A program made the translations under genes and the position numbers. From the NCBI GenBank assembly GCA_033807775.1, contig CM066312.1, positions 29,733,696-29,797,695 on the forward strand: a stretch of 64,000 nucleotides of DNA, read 5' to 3'. This DNA is from Saussurea involucrata (Eukaryota; Streptophyta; Magnoliopsida; Asterales; Asteraceae). This document shows positions 1 to 11,500 of this stretch, one piece after another. Each line of letters begins with the position of its first letter. Position 1 is the first letter of the stretch. The notes under the pieces are model-generated. The model was not told the origin of the DNA, ran no database searches, and saw nothing but the letters and a program-made list of their open reading frames with translations.

Positions 1-246
1 TGTTGTTCTTATTGTGGAACAAGTGAGTTTGTGAATAAAGATCGTGCTAACTATTGGTATGGTACTTATAGTATCCCAGGTCCTCATAGGGCATCTAACC
101 AACAAGGATCCATAAAAAGATGGATACCAAAATCCTACTAATCTGTTTTGCAGGAATGTCATGTGCGCTCAGTTCAGAACATTCTTTTCACATGACGGCA
201 TTCCAAGGTTATGCTAATTTTGAGGGGGAGTACTATTCTATAAAAG
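1..246 (+). pseudogene. Sirevirus gag C-terminus and protease start (remnant)
   Basis: Frame 1 reads the cysteine-rich gag tail CCSYCGTSEF, runs to GSIKRWIPKSY and stops at TAA 139-141. The W-(I/V)-PK ending is the usual end of copia gag before protease. After the stop, another frame (about 190-245) gives HMTAFQGYANFEGEYYSIKG, which corresponds to the region following the HMTG motif of copia aspartic protease. The catalytic D-S/T-G is not readable. The same arrangement occurs on the minus strand at 5396-6349, so the identification rests on an internal homologue as well as on family knowledge. The fragment begins outside the window, is frameshifted and cannot encode an active protease. It may belong to the same old (+) element as the pol fragments at 18321-18972. 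Confidence 0.7.
138..153 (+). promoter_or_regulatory. Candidate branch point and 3' splice acceptor at gag/protease boundary
   Basis: CTAAT (138-142) overlaps the gag stop codon and is followed by TCTGTTTTGCAG, a good plant-type acceptor ending at AG 152-153. The same layout is at 5503-5520 on the minus strand. Function is inferred. Confidence 0.4.
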
Positions 247-648
247 GTAAGTGAACTTCAACTGAATTCAAAAACCGTGGTAATTCATTCTGAATAACTA
301 ACTTGTGTTTGTTATTCTCCAATTTTAACTTCCATGATTTCCACGTGTTATGTTTCATTGACTCGGTTATTTCCATGTCTCACATATTTGTTGATTTTTC
401 GATGAAAATACACTCGTTTGAATTCCTAGTTGTTTTCCAAGTTCGCTATTTCTTGCAAATGATTCCATTCTTATCTGATATAATAATTGTGACTTGTTCT
501 TCACAATTAAACTTTCTGATCATTGTCTCATTATTGCAAATACTGTGCTTACTGAGTCAATCTGTTTAGCGCTTGATTTTGTTTCTTGAAATTCTGGTAT
601 TTCAACTTTGAGTTCTGTTTATCTCAGATCAGAACTCGGACTTCCTAG
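247..648. other. AT-rich stretch, no feature recognised
   Basis: Non-coding, T-rich on the plus strand. It lies between the protease remnant and the recognisable part of an LTR. An 88-codon open frame here has no family features and I do not call it. Confidence 0.5.
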
Positions 649-832
649 CTTTAGGCCCTAAGTATATAATGTTTGTAAGCCTTAGTTTTGAGGCTAGTTG
701 TCAATTTACACTTTCAAGGCGTGTTGTAATTCTCTCTGATTAATGAAAGTGAATTGGATGACCAATTGAAATCATACTGTTTGTTCAAATCTATTGATTT
801 CTACTGTTCGTTGCACTGATTTGGAACTCACA
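649..832 (+). repeat. 5' LTR of H (U3-truncated)
   Basis: It matches 18137-18320 nearly base for base, from the TTTAGGCCC block through a shared GTATATAATG TATA-like element to the terminal GGAACTCACA. Sequence left of about 649 does not align with the U3 of the 3' LTR. Confidence 0.75.
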
Positions 833-834
833 AT

Positions 835-846
835 TGGTATCAGAGC
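835..846 (+). other. Primer-binding site (tRNA-iMet) of H
   Basis: TGGTATCAGAGC lies two bases after the LTR end CA at 832. It is the standard plant initiator-Met primer site. Confidence 0.85.
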
Positions 847-1565
847 ATACGGACGATATGATTCAAAGTGATAAAAGGTTTCTGGTAAGAATTCTATTTA
901 AGTTTTCGACTTGTTCTTAGTATTCAAACTCAGATTTTAATTCAGTGAAAATTACCTGTTTTCGTTTATTGCATTCCGTGAGTATCATCATTTTAATTCA
1001 GTGAAAATGATGCGCGGGAGCAGAGTCGAAAACCAACTGAAGATTAACATCTGTATAACTGTTTAGGTAAACATTCACCAGTCTCGACCACGACCAAGGT
1101 AAGGAAAACATTTATTACACTTATCCTTAATCCTGATCAAAGTCAAAATCGAAAGATATTCACCTGACGACACTCGACCGCGACGTCGCCACACACACAT
1201 CCGTCCTATGGAACCTTGCGACCTTGACCGACTAACGTATGGCATTTCTGTTACTTTTTCATTGTTTAATGCAAGAATCAATGTCATTAATGACCAACGG
1301 CTATAACCGACAAGGTCAGTTATGAGCATTCAATCCAGCGTCCGTTACGATAGTTACCAGATACATTTATGAAGATCAATGAATGATACAAAGACTATAA
1401 AAGTGAAGGCTCAATCATCATTGGGAAGACATCTGATCTCACTCAATCTCCATCACACATCATCTCAGAAGAACTAAGCTCTCAAGAACATTCGAAGCAA
1501 AGAATTCTCTCTCAAGGGATCGCTCACGACGCACGACTTTCACACACAACACATTGTTTTTATAC
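847..1565 (+). other. H leader, first part
   Basis: Non-coding leader between primer site and gag, ending at the ACGAC target site of N1. A short direct repeat, TTTTAATTCAGTGAAAAT, occurs at about 936 and 990. No ORF with family features. Confidence 0.55.
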
Positions 1566-1570
1566 ACGAC

Positions 1571-1851
1571 TGTGAGTCTCAGATCCGCTCAACAATAATG
1601 AAATCAAACAAGTAAACAATGAAGCATACGATTTCAACTGGTCAACTCTGATTAGCTTTCAATATTAGAGAGAATTACAATAAAGTAAAGGAAAGCAAAT
1701 GAGACAACTAGCCTATTTTTCTAAGGCTAATCAACATTATATATGGCGGGCCCGTGGTTAACAAGCCCACGGCCCGTTCACTAACAAGGCCTAATTTAAT
1801 CTATTACAATTAGCCCCTTGAGCTTCTAATCAACCAAATATTATCCTAACA
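1571..1851 (-). repeat. 3' LTR of N1
   Basis: 281 bp, TG...CA ends. In sense it starts TGTTAGGATAATATTTGG and ends GAGACTCACA. A GC-rich imperfect palindrome (1745-1779, arms of GGGCCCGTGG type) precedes a TATATAATG TATA-like box. CpG-rich palindromes in LTRs are a known Sirevirus trait. Confidence 0.85.
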
Positions 1852-4352
1852 ATCTCCCCCTTTGATTTGAAGTTCGATTTGGCGCCAGTTCGCGACATAT
1901 CTTTTTCGAAGCGCGAAGTGAATCTCGAACCATCTGATAGCACGGCGATAGTCGATGCGTTCTTCAATCATTTCAAAGGCATTCCGAGCAGTTATTTCAT
2001 TTGGATTAGGAACATACGAAACCCTTGGATTTTCAGACTCGTGTTGAATGATCTTTAGAAGAGCATCTTGAACTTTGAAGAGTGTGCCGTCGCAGAATCT
2101 ATCAACCTGACTGAATCGCAGAAACTTCTTCTCTTTCTGTTCATTGATGTAGACGATCCCAAATTCTGGTTCTAGAAGCATAGCGTTCTCGAGATACATA
2201 TTCAACTCAGGAGCTTGCAGTTTCGGCTTTATTAAATTTAACTTCTTCGCCCTGTTCTCGATAGCCATTTGGAAGTCTGTTAGATAAGACATCATAATTG
2301 TGCGGACCAGGAATTGACGAACAGCTTCGAGCGCCTTTGTAACGGTAAGTGGTCGGATGGTTCTAGTGCGAAGGTCTTTTAGAAGATTTCCATTCATTAC
2401 CATCTTCTCGGCGGACGGTGAATACTAGATAGACAATTTTCATGATGCGGCTGGACTGTATGTTGAGTACCTCTGTGATCTGATGCTTGGTTCTGACTTG
2501 GCTGACTGGTAGACACCGTTTCATTGCGCAGATGTATCGGCGTTGGTATTCAGGGCTGTAGTTGTAAATACCAAGGCAAAAGGTCGGCTCGATCGTGCGT
2601 AGCTTGTGAACAAACAACTTCTTCATGGATTCCTCCAGGTGAGGAATAAATACAGGGATCTTCTCCCAACGGATTTTTTGCTGAGGAAGGGGCGGAAGAT
2701 CAGGAGCTGTCTGTTGTTGTAGAGGAGATGTCGTAGGATTGACTGTTGCAGATTGGGGTCTTTCAGAAGTTTCGGCGGCTTTGCTTGAGTGAACAGGAGA
2801 AGTGCCATAAAAATTCTGTAGCAGGAACTGATCATAGTCGATGTTGTCGTCTTCATTAGTCGGGAAAACCAAGTTTACCTGGAGATTTACGGCACTGGCG
2901 GCTTTTTCGTACCATGCATCTTCGGTCTCCGGGTTGGCTTCGCAGTCTGGATCGATCATATCTAGTAATGGTCTGTCTGATGAGTCAAAGTCGACCAGTT
3001 CCTGAGTTGAACCCTTGGGCTTTTCAACCGTCGGGTCTTCATCATCTGAGATGTCCATATCTATTACCATCTCGGCTAATGGCAACTCGGATTCAGGTTC
3101 GGCTTCAGTTGTTGTTGCCGCAGTTGCTGGTTCCAGATGAACCACAGTTGTAGATTCTATGAGGATAGGGGCGGTCTTGGTAGGTCGTAGTCGTTTCTCC
3201 CCCTCACGGTGATCAGGATCATCCTGGTCATCATGCTTGCGTTTCAGACCGCCAGCTTGACTCTTACAGGTATCTTCGAGTGAGCGGACCCTCTCGAACA
3301 GCGTTGTGAGCGCTTGGTTGTAGTCCTTGAGAGTCGAGTGAATGGCGTCTAAGCGAGTGGTAATGGATGATGAAGGAGCAGTGACCTGGGATTTCAGAAC
3401 AGATATCAGGTCTGCTTCAGTTGAGGCGTCGGATTCAGATTGCTGGAGTAGCTGAGCCAAAAGCATCGTCTTCAGAGTATCCACCGAATAGATTGGCTGA
3501 ACGAATGTCGGTGGAGGTGTAGGCACGGTTTCAGTTTCGACGATCTTTGCTTTGCCTTTGATTATTTTGGCGAGCTCGGCGGCGACATGCTGCTCCATTG
3601 CCTCTTGGACAGCCTTGAGAGTGCTGTCCAGGGACCCTTGCGACACAAAGTCAGGGTGAGTTACGCCGGGGTCACTTAGATCACCCGTTGAGGCATCTAC
3701 CATAGAGGCAGAGCCACCTACATTCACAGTTGGCAAAGTGGTATTTGTGGTAGGATTTACGTCCGATCCTCGTGTTCCGCTAGACGGAGACACTACGGAC
3801 GTTCCGATCGGGTCACGAAGAGCCTCGGTTTGTTGTTCCTCTTCATGTGTCCTAGCCGAAGAATGTATAGTATCAAGTGTCTCTAGACTCGACTGTGCAC
3901 GAAAGGATGTCGCGACCGGGGGCTGCTGGTCGCTTATTTCAACACCAGCACTCTCCGAATGAGAGACCGGTGGAAGTTGTGCTATATCCCCGTGAGGAAC
4001 TGAAACATCCGTCTTTTGAGAGACGGATGAGTGGATAAGGAGGTTGTGCAATTGCTCCGCTGGGTCCACGGAGGCTTCTTCAATACTCCGTCCCAACAAA
4101 TGAGATGGAATAGAAGATGTGGCAACCCGGATAACACTCGGTTGGGGTCACTCAGGAGCCTCTTTATCTTTACGGCTCAATCTTTCTTGGTTCGCTTTCG
4201 ACCGTAATTCCCTCCTTCTCACACGTTCTATATCCCGGGGAAGGTCCCTCCGGCGCTGGCTGGACCATGGGATTCCCTAACTCTCGTCTATATGCTATCA
4301 CACTCGGCGCATTAGGGACCGCGTGTGCAAGTAGGGCTTCAGGTATATGCAT
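1846..4352 (-). pseudogene. Sirevirus third ORF (ORF3) of N1, N-terminally truncated
   Basis: Sense-strand ORF between pol and the 3' LTR, the position of the so-called envelope-like ORF of Sireviruses. Segments: 4352-4170 (starts MHIPEALLAH, compare MILPEALLAY in O at 23541), 4099-2363 (578 codons) and 2403-1846 (185 codons), joined by one in-frame stop near 4150 and a frameshift near 2390. Order: acidic, Ser/Thr-rich linker; a short helical stretch with LEDTCKSQA then KRKHDDQDD, a possible basic nuclear signal; a conserved VRREDGNEWK block; and a C-terminal domain with LRFSQVDRFCDGTL and RYVANWRQIELQIKGGDC. The N-terminal domain present in O is missing. I see no signal peptide or membrane segment. 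The stop codon TAG is bases 4-6 of the LTR. Function unknown. Confidence 0.7.
1852..1866 (-). other. Polypurine tract of N1
   Basis: Sense AAAGGGGGAGAT directly abuts the LTR. It is also coding: ORF3 ends with residues KGGDC read across it. Confidence 0.8.
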
Positions 4353-5395
4353 AGCTGGGGTATCCGGTGGGTTACTTACCAGGTAAGTGTCCGGAAAGCC
4401 TCAAGTTGAAAAAAATGAAATATTTTCTGCTCCCCCTCAGCCCTAGCACAGATATTATCCTGCTCCCCCTCAAAGCATACATGGAGATTGACTTGCTCCC
4501 CCTCGGAGTGAGAGTGTGATTTACTTGGGAGACATCAACACAAGGAAAAAACATTTAGACTTTTAATAAAACAGTGTGACGCTCCCCCTCAAGTGATGAA
4601 CATAATGATGTTGCTCCTGATCCGCCATGGAATATCTGTAAAAGACCCAAAGTTAGTAAACAAAATGGATGAACAAGTTCCGGTGTGTACCTTTGTAAGA
4701 AGTGGCTCAATCTGAGACAGATTGAGGACTGGCAGTAAGAAAACAGGTACAGGACTTGACAAACAGGGGTATCCGGACATAAGATTGGAAAACCAAACTT
4801 TTCGGACAAACCAAAGTATCCGGACAACAGGTGCCCCGACAACAGAGTTTTCCGGATAAAATGACATCCCGAAAAAAAAAGATTCCGGACAAACATGTTT
4901 TCCGGATGGGTCATACGGATACCCATCTGGTCCGGAAACTTATCCGGAGAAATGGGTGTCCGGAGACCTGTCCGGTCACTTTGTGATTGCTGACAGAAAT
5001 TACCCTAAACTTTCACACTTTCAAGAAAAATAGGACTGTTCGGATGTTGAACGAACCTTCTCTCGCTCCCCCTCAAACTGAGCATAGGGAAGGTTTTGCT
5101 CCCCCTCAGAGTGTGCATTTGTGCACTGGAGAGACCGACACAACAAAAAAACTTTTCGACATTTAAAGAAAAACCGTGTCGCTCCCCCTCAAATGATGAG
5201 CATAAGATGCTATGCTCCCCCTCAGAATGTGCGCGTAGAGTGAAATGCACACGGGAATGTCCACACACAAAAAACGTTTTCGGACATTTAAGGAAAAACG
5301 TGTGTGACACTCCCCCTCAATAGTAGAGTAAACTTACCTGATAGCTGATCATGCTCCCCCTAAACACATGAGCAGCTCGTGAAAGCACAATTATA
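4353..5395 (-). repeat. Polypurine-box and TCCGGA-word array downstream of deleted pol in N1
   Basis: Non-coding. In sense about ten copies of a TGAGGGGGAGC-like box lie near 4432, 4470, 4495, 4581, 5065, 5098, 5180, 5213, 5311 and 5353. Between 4380 and 4980 there are more than a dozen TCCGGA or close variants. Multiple polypurine boxes after pol are a known Sirevirus feature. The palindromic words are discussed in the findings. Confidence 0.7.
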
Positions 5396-5515
5396 GACAA
5401 ACCTCACGTCTTCGCAATATGATTCATTGTAGATCGTGAGCAGCTCCCTCCTTCCGGTCATGTGTGTGGAGCATCCAGTGTCTAGAACCACACATGACCG
5501 TCCTGCAAAACAAGA
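5396..5515 (-). pseudogene. Protease stub of N1
   Basis: In frame with the gag ORF but after its TAA stop, the sense strand reads VVLDTGCSTHMTGRRELL. This is the copia protease active-site region, D-T-G followed by the HMTG motif. Coding similarity ends about 30 codons later, where the sequence becomes the post-pol polypurine array. A deletion has therefore removed the rest of protease, integrase, RT and RNase H. The active-site triad is intact, but the product would be far too short to fold as a protease. Confidence 0.7.
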
Positions 5516-5520
5516 TTAGC
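5503..5520 (-). promoter_or_regulatory. Candidate branch point/acceptor at gag/protease boundary of N1
   Basis: Sense CTAAT, whose TAA is the gag stop (5516-5518), followed by CTTGTTTTGCAG with AG ending at 5503. Same geometry as at 138-153. The downstream protease frame is the gag frame, so splicing or stop readthrough could both link or separate them. Confidence 0.4.
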
Positions 5521-7412
5521 AGACCTTTGGTACCCAGATTTGCCTGGGTCCGGGAGGGTTAGGTTTGGCACCTCGAGGAGGAACTTGCTTTGACTTAGAC
5601 TTCCCTTTAGGTGCAGATTGTACACCGTTTGGAGTAACTGGTTTTGGCACATGTTGCCTCTTAGGTGTAGAATTTACACCTTTTGGAGGAACAGGTTTTG
5701 TAGCAGATTGCCTCTGGAGTGCCGGTCTAACCTCAGTGGGAGAAGCCCATTTTGGAATGGGTTTGGTCTCCCGCTGTGGTTTAACCTCTGTTTGAGAACC
5801 CCGTTGTTTATGATATTTTCTCTTGTTATTACGGGGTTTGCATTTGGGTGTCTGATTATACATGTGATATGACCCAAACCAATCATTGTTATTGATATCA
5901 TCAAAGTCATTCCAACCACAACTAGAACAGCATAAGCAATCATGCGATAATTGAATCAATTGCTGAATGGAGAAGAGTTTAATTGGAAAATTAACATCTC
6001 GTTTAACAAAATTATTCCTATGATTCCATGCGCCATCATGCTTATGCATCCTAGGATAGAAAACAGTGTTAAATGGATTCGATGCCTCTTTCTCAATAGA
6101 TTCCCTAGCTAGCCTCTTTGGTTTATCTTGTTTAGGCTGGCCGGTTTTATCTGAACCCACATTAACAGCGTGGTTAGTGACTTTTGAAGAAACAGGATTT
6201 TTGATAGGCAATCGCTCGGTCATTTGCCTCGGCTGTGATTTGTTTGGAGAAACAGGTTTAGATTTGGGAATCTCAATCACAGCTGGGGTCTTTGTGTTTG
6301 AACAAGCACCCATTTCAAAGTTGACCGGTCGATTCACCACTGGTGACAAAAAATCAGAATGACTCGGAAGAGGTTTGTCGAAGGGAAACGACTCAAACTA
6401 TCCATCAGAATGACCTTCAGAGTTCATAAATTCAGAAAAATTGACATCCGGAATTACGAGACTTGGATCGGTTGAGGAAGGCGAGGAACACGCGGTGTCA
6501 GTGTGCTTTGGGGAATTCGATGCGGAAGCTAGGAAAAAAATCAGAGTTTAAATTCCTTTTAACACACTCATCTTGAGAATTGTTACCGTCTTGTGTGGTA
6601 GATATTTTACCAATAAAAGCTTTACACGAAGACGTCTCAGATGTATTCGAGGAAGACTCGGGTGAAATCTGCTTCTCAGATTTGAGCTGGTCAATTTGCT
6701 ATTGGAGCTGACCATTTTTCGTATACTCATTCATCGCATCTATTGCCAAGGCAGCTAGCTTTGATGTGAGTTTCGTGATTTCTTCCCGAAGAATATCCTG
6801 TCCTTCATCAGACACAACTTCGGTTTTGATCGGTTGGAGATTCTCAAGTTTCTCAGAATTGAGTTTCTCAATCTCAGAGATCAGGGCTTTCTTTTCGTTT
6901 TGGAAAACAGACATTTCTTTCTCAAGTGACTCCTCCAACTCGACAATCTTTGCATCCAAGATGAGAGGGGGAACATAGAGTTTAAACTCGTCCGTCTCAA
7001 TCTTGGTTGCGAGTGCTTGGTCCTCATCCTTTTTAGAGGAATCCTTGGGCTTAGCAACCTTGTAAGGGTCGAAGTAGTCATTTTAGAGATACTTTTTGTT
7101 CTTTTGATAGGAATAGTTCAAAGGTTCATAACAAAACGGAAGTTGTATCCCTCGTTTGTGTGCACGCTTATATTCCTCGGTTTCCTCTTTCTTTTCGGGT
7201 TCAAGAGGACCAGTCCATTGAATGGCATATTCCGGATACTCTTTGTCTAACCCAAAACATGCAAAATCATACAAAGTAGGAGTTTGGTATCTTCCCTTTT
7301 TCAAATAGTATGGGTTATCATATCCGATTCCCCACTCTTTGTTAAAATAGGTGAACTCTTTGGGTTTATTCAGAAAGATGGTTTGATCAGTTTGACCCCT
7401 TTTGTGGAGTTT
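5516..7412 (-). pseudogene. C-terminal gag region of N1
   Basis: It continues, after the G1 insertion, the gag begun at 14875. It first reads KLHKRGQTDQTI and EFTYFNKEWGIGYDNP, matching H gag at about 17540-17640. Next comes a long acidic/helical part (6959-6699, probable coiled coil), a Ser/Thr-rich segment, and 5516-6349 (277 codons). That last segment has a Cys-containing patch (CLCCSSCGWNDFDD) and a basic tail of repeated PPKG/TPNG/APKG-type units ending IWVPKVC. In-frame stops at about 7083, 6699 and 6400 are separate mutations in an otherwise single frame. The N-terminal nucleocapsid part with its CCHC knuckle, present in H, is missing, so this is not a working capsid gene. Confidence 0.65.
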
Positions 7413-7417
7413 GGTTT

Positions 7418-8501
7418 TGTAACAACCCAATTCCCATATACACAACAAATCACATAATGTAACATAACATCGATATAACAAAAGAGACATCAAATTTCAA
7501 GTACGGTCCCGTAGTCTTTTACAATTAGCAGAAGCCATTCTACTACAAACTTTGTACTAAATACATACATAACATTTAATATTGTAATACAACTGCTAAA
7601 CATGTCAAAATCTTCGTCATATAATCCTTCACAAAAGCCATCCATCGATTACTCTAATTACTTGCTCTTACGCGATCCTCCACCTGGAATACATATTTTT
7701 AAAACAAAAATGAGGGTTAGACCTAAGGGTCTAAGTGAGAAAAATCCCTGTTACTTTGAAATCATTTATATAAACTTTATTTATATAAATCACACAACAC
7801 TATCAAATATATCAATTTGAACTCACACAACATATACCTTCCCTTCTTATTCCTCATGGCCACATTAGTTGGTTGCAAGTCAACTAATAAATTTACAACA
7901 CTGTACAACATCTACAGCCAAACAACGCTATACGGATTCTATAGCCAAACACACCGGTCCTAAGCCCGACCAACGTATTATAACACATTATAATACTCAT
8001 GTAAATATAATACCTCAATATATTATAATTCACATATACCATACATATAAACACGTAATCACCAATTATCACATTCCCAAACCATACGTATATGTATTCT
8101 AGTTAAAAATACTTTTAAAGAAAAACTCACCTGTTTTGATTATTACACACGCTCGCAAGCTCCTTTCACAATGGTCTTATCTCTTACCACGACTCCACAG
8201 AATCTCAAAATCAACTTCAACCAAATCAATTGAAGCCTTATCCGTACGTTTCTTCTTCTTGTTTTCTTTCGCACATAACACACACATACACTTTCTAAAT
8301 TTAGGTTATTAGAATACTATCTGATGCTTAAGGGGTAATATCAAACCACAACTACCAAATGAACCTTGAACTTCTCTTTAATGACCCAAACACCCCTATA
8401 CTTATAATTTACCCAAACTTACCCTAACATCCAACTTTAAGGTTAACTAAATTTAACGGTAAAAAGGGATTTTAACTAACGAACTTACCCGGGGTATTAC
8501 A
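7418..8501 (-). repeat. 3' LTR of G1
   Basis: 1084 bp. On the plus strand it begins TGTAACAACCCAATTCCC and ends GGGGTATTACA, so in sense it is TGTAATACCCC...GTTACA. It is the partner of 13315-14398. Confidence 0.95.
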
Positions 8502-8520
8502 TCATCTCCCCCTTAAAAGA
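8502..8520 (-). other. Polypurine tract of G1
   Basis: Sense TCTTTTAAGGGGGAGATGA immediately upstream of the 3' LTR. Confidence 0.85.
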
Positions 8521-8539
8521 ATTTCGTCCCGGAATTCAG

Positions 8540-11500
8540 TTAGGCAAAAAGATGAGGGTATTTGGCTCTCATTTCCGATTCGGATTCCCACGTAGCATCC
8601 TGACCTCTATGATGCCTCCACTGAACTTTCACTTGCCTGATCTTCTTATTCCGCAGCACTTTGACTTTATGATCAACTATAGCTTCCGGTTCTTCCCCAT
8701 AATTCAATCTTTCATCGACTTGTATTTCTGGTAGGGAGACTGACTGATCTGGAGTAACCAAACACTTTCGGAAGTTCGATACGTGAAATGCATTATGGAT
8801 CCTGCTCAATTCCGGTGGAAGATCTAATCGGTAAGCTACTTCACCGATCCTTTCTGTAATTGCAAACGGTCCGATATACCTTGGGCTAAGTTTACCTTGT
8901 CTCCCAAATCGGATGACTCCCTTCCATGGCGAAACTTTTAACATTACGAAATCCCCGACTTGAAATTCCAAAGGCTTTCGACGTCGGTCAGCATAGCTCT
9001 TCTGTCTATCTTGAGCCACTTTCAATCTTTCTCGGATCTGAGTAACCTTATCGGCGGTTAACTGAACTATTTTCGGCCCCGCTAACTGTTTCTCTCCCAC
9101 TTCGTTCCAACACAGAGGCGTTCGGCATTTCCTACCATACAATACTTCGAACGGTGCCGCTTGTATGCTGGAATGATAACTGTTGTTGTAAGCGAATTCG
9201 ATCAACGGTAAATGCTTATCCCACGATCCCCCAAAATCAACAATGCAAGCCCGAAGCATATCTTCTAAGGTCTGAATCGTTCGTTCACTCTGCCCATCTG
9301 TTTGGGGATGATACGCTCTACTTAACTTTATCTGTGTCCCCATTTCTCTTTGAAAACTTTTCCAAAATCTTGAAGTAAAACGACTATCATGATCAGAAAT
9401 AATCGAGATTCGAACTCCATGCCTAGTTACTATTTCGTCAATGTACAGCTTAGCTAATCGTTCCATGGAATCGGTTTCCTTTATCGGTAGAAAATGTGCA
9501 GACTTTGTCAATCTGTCGACGATCACCTAAATAGAATCAAATCCCTTCGGAGTCCTTGGTAGTTTCGTGATGAAATCTGTGGTAATCTGTTCCCACTTCC
9601 ACATAGGTATTTCTAGCCGCTGTAGTTGACCAAACGGCTTTTGGTGTTCGATCTTCACTTTCTTACAAGTATCACATCTTTCCACATACTGAGCAATCCC
9701 TCTTTTTATCCCCGACCACCAATAGAATTGCTTTAGGTCTTTATACATCTTGTTTGTACCTGGGTGAATAGAGAAACGGGATTGATAAGCTTCTTGTAAA
9801 ACACGATCACGTAACCCACCCAAACGAGGTACCCACACTCTGTTTCCCAGACACAATAACCCACGATCATCTTTTACTAGCAATGCTGACATTCCCGCTA
9901 ACCGTTCGGATTTAAGATGTTCATCCTGATAAGCCTCCACTTGGCACTTCTGCAATTCGTCTAATATATTGGGTAGGAGTTCAGTTCGTAGTGAAATAAC
10001 TTTTATTGTTCCACTCCTTTCTTGACGACTCAATGCATCAGCTACTACATTTGCCTTTCCCGGATGATAAAGGATTTCACAGTCGTAATCATTCAACAAT
10101 TCTAGCCATCTTCTTTGTCTCATATTTAGTTCCTTCTGGTCAAAGAGATGTTGGAGACTCTTATGATCGGTATAAATCTGACATTTGGAACCATACAGAT
10201 AATGTCTCCAAATCTTCAACGTGAAGACAACTGCTGCAAGCTCCATGTTGTGCGTAGGATACTGTCTTTCATGATCCTTTAATTGTCGAGAAGCATAAGC
10301 AATAACTTTCCCACGCTGCATAAGAACGCATCCCAATCCCAGTTTGGACGCATCACTATAAACAACAAAGTCTTCCGAACCTTCAGGTGGTGATAGAATC
10401 GGCGCGCTGCACAGTTTCTCTTTCAATATCCGGAATGCCTTGTCTTGTTCTGCTTTCCATTCAAACTTCAGGTTCTTCCGGGTCAGCTTAGTCAAAGGTG
10501 TGGCAATACGAGAGAAGTCTTTTATGAATTTCTGATAGTAGCCGGCTAAACCCAGAAAACTACGTACTTCGGTTGCTGTCTTCGGCGATTCCCACTTTTC
10601 AACTGCTTCCACTTTCATCGGATCAACTTGTATCCCTTTTTCGGAAACTACATGCCCCAGAAACTGAACTTTTCGTAACCAAAATTCACATTTCGAGAAT
10701 TTAGCATACAACTTCTCCTTCTTTAATAGCTCCATAATCAAACGAAGGTGTTGCGCATGCTCTTCCTTGGATCGGGAATAGATAAGTATATCATCGATAA
10801 ATACAATTACAAATTTATCGAGATACGGCTTACATACCCGATTCATTAAATCCATAAAAGCAGCTGGAGCGTTCGTCAGTCCAAACGGCATCACTAAGAA
10901 TTCATGATGTCCATACCTTGTTCGAAAAGCAGTCTTTAGAACGTCTTCTTCTTTAACTTTCAACTGGTGATAACCGGATCTTAGATCAATCTTGGAGAAA
11001 TAGCAAGCTCCAACTAACTGATCGAAGAGGTCATCAATTCGGGGTAACGGATACTTGTTCTTTATCATACGCTTATTCAGTTCTCGGTAGTCGATACACA
11101 TTCTCATCGAACCATCCTTCTTTTTCACAAATAACACTGGTGCTCCCCACGGTGAAGAACTAGGTCTGATGAAGCCTTTATCGGATAGATCTTGTAGTTG
11201 TGCCATCATCTCTTTCATCTCTGGAGGAGCCAGACGATAAGGTGCCCGGGCTACAGGAGTGGATCCATGAATCAGGTCTATACCGAACTCTACTTGTCTA
11301 ACAGGCGGAAGACTATTCAAATCTTCGGGGAATACTTCAGGGAATTCACTAACAATAGGAATATCTTCCATCCTATCCTTTTCTGGCTTAATATCTATCA
11401 CATAAGCCAAGTAACTCTGACAACCCTTATTAACACACTTACGTGCTTTTACCATCGATATGAGGCAAGACCGATGATTCCTACGATCACCATAAATCAC

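Noticed and set aside
303..569. 88-codon open frame on the plus strand
   Set aside because: Low-complexity T-rich reading with no similarity to elements around it.
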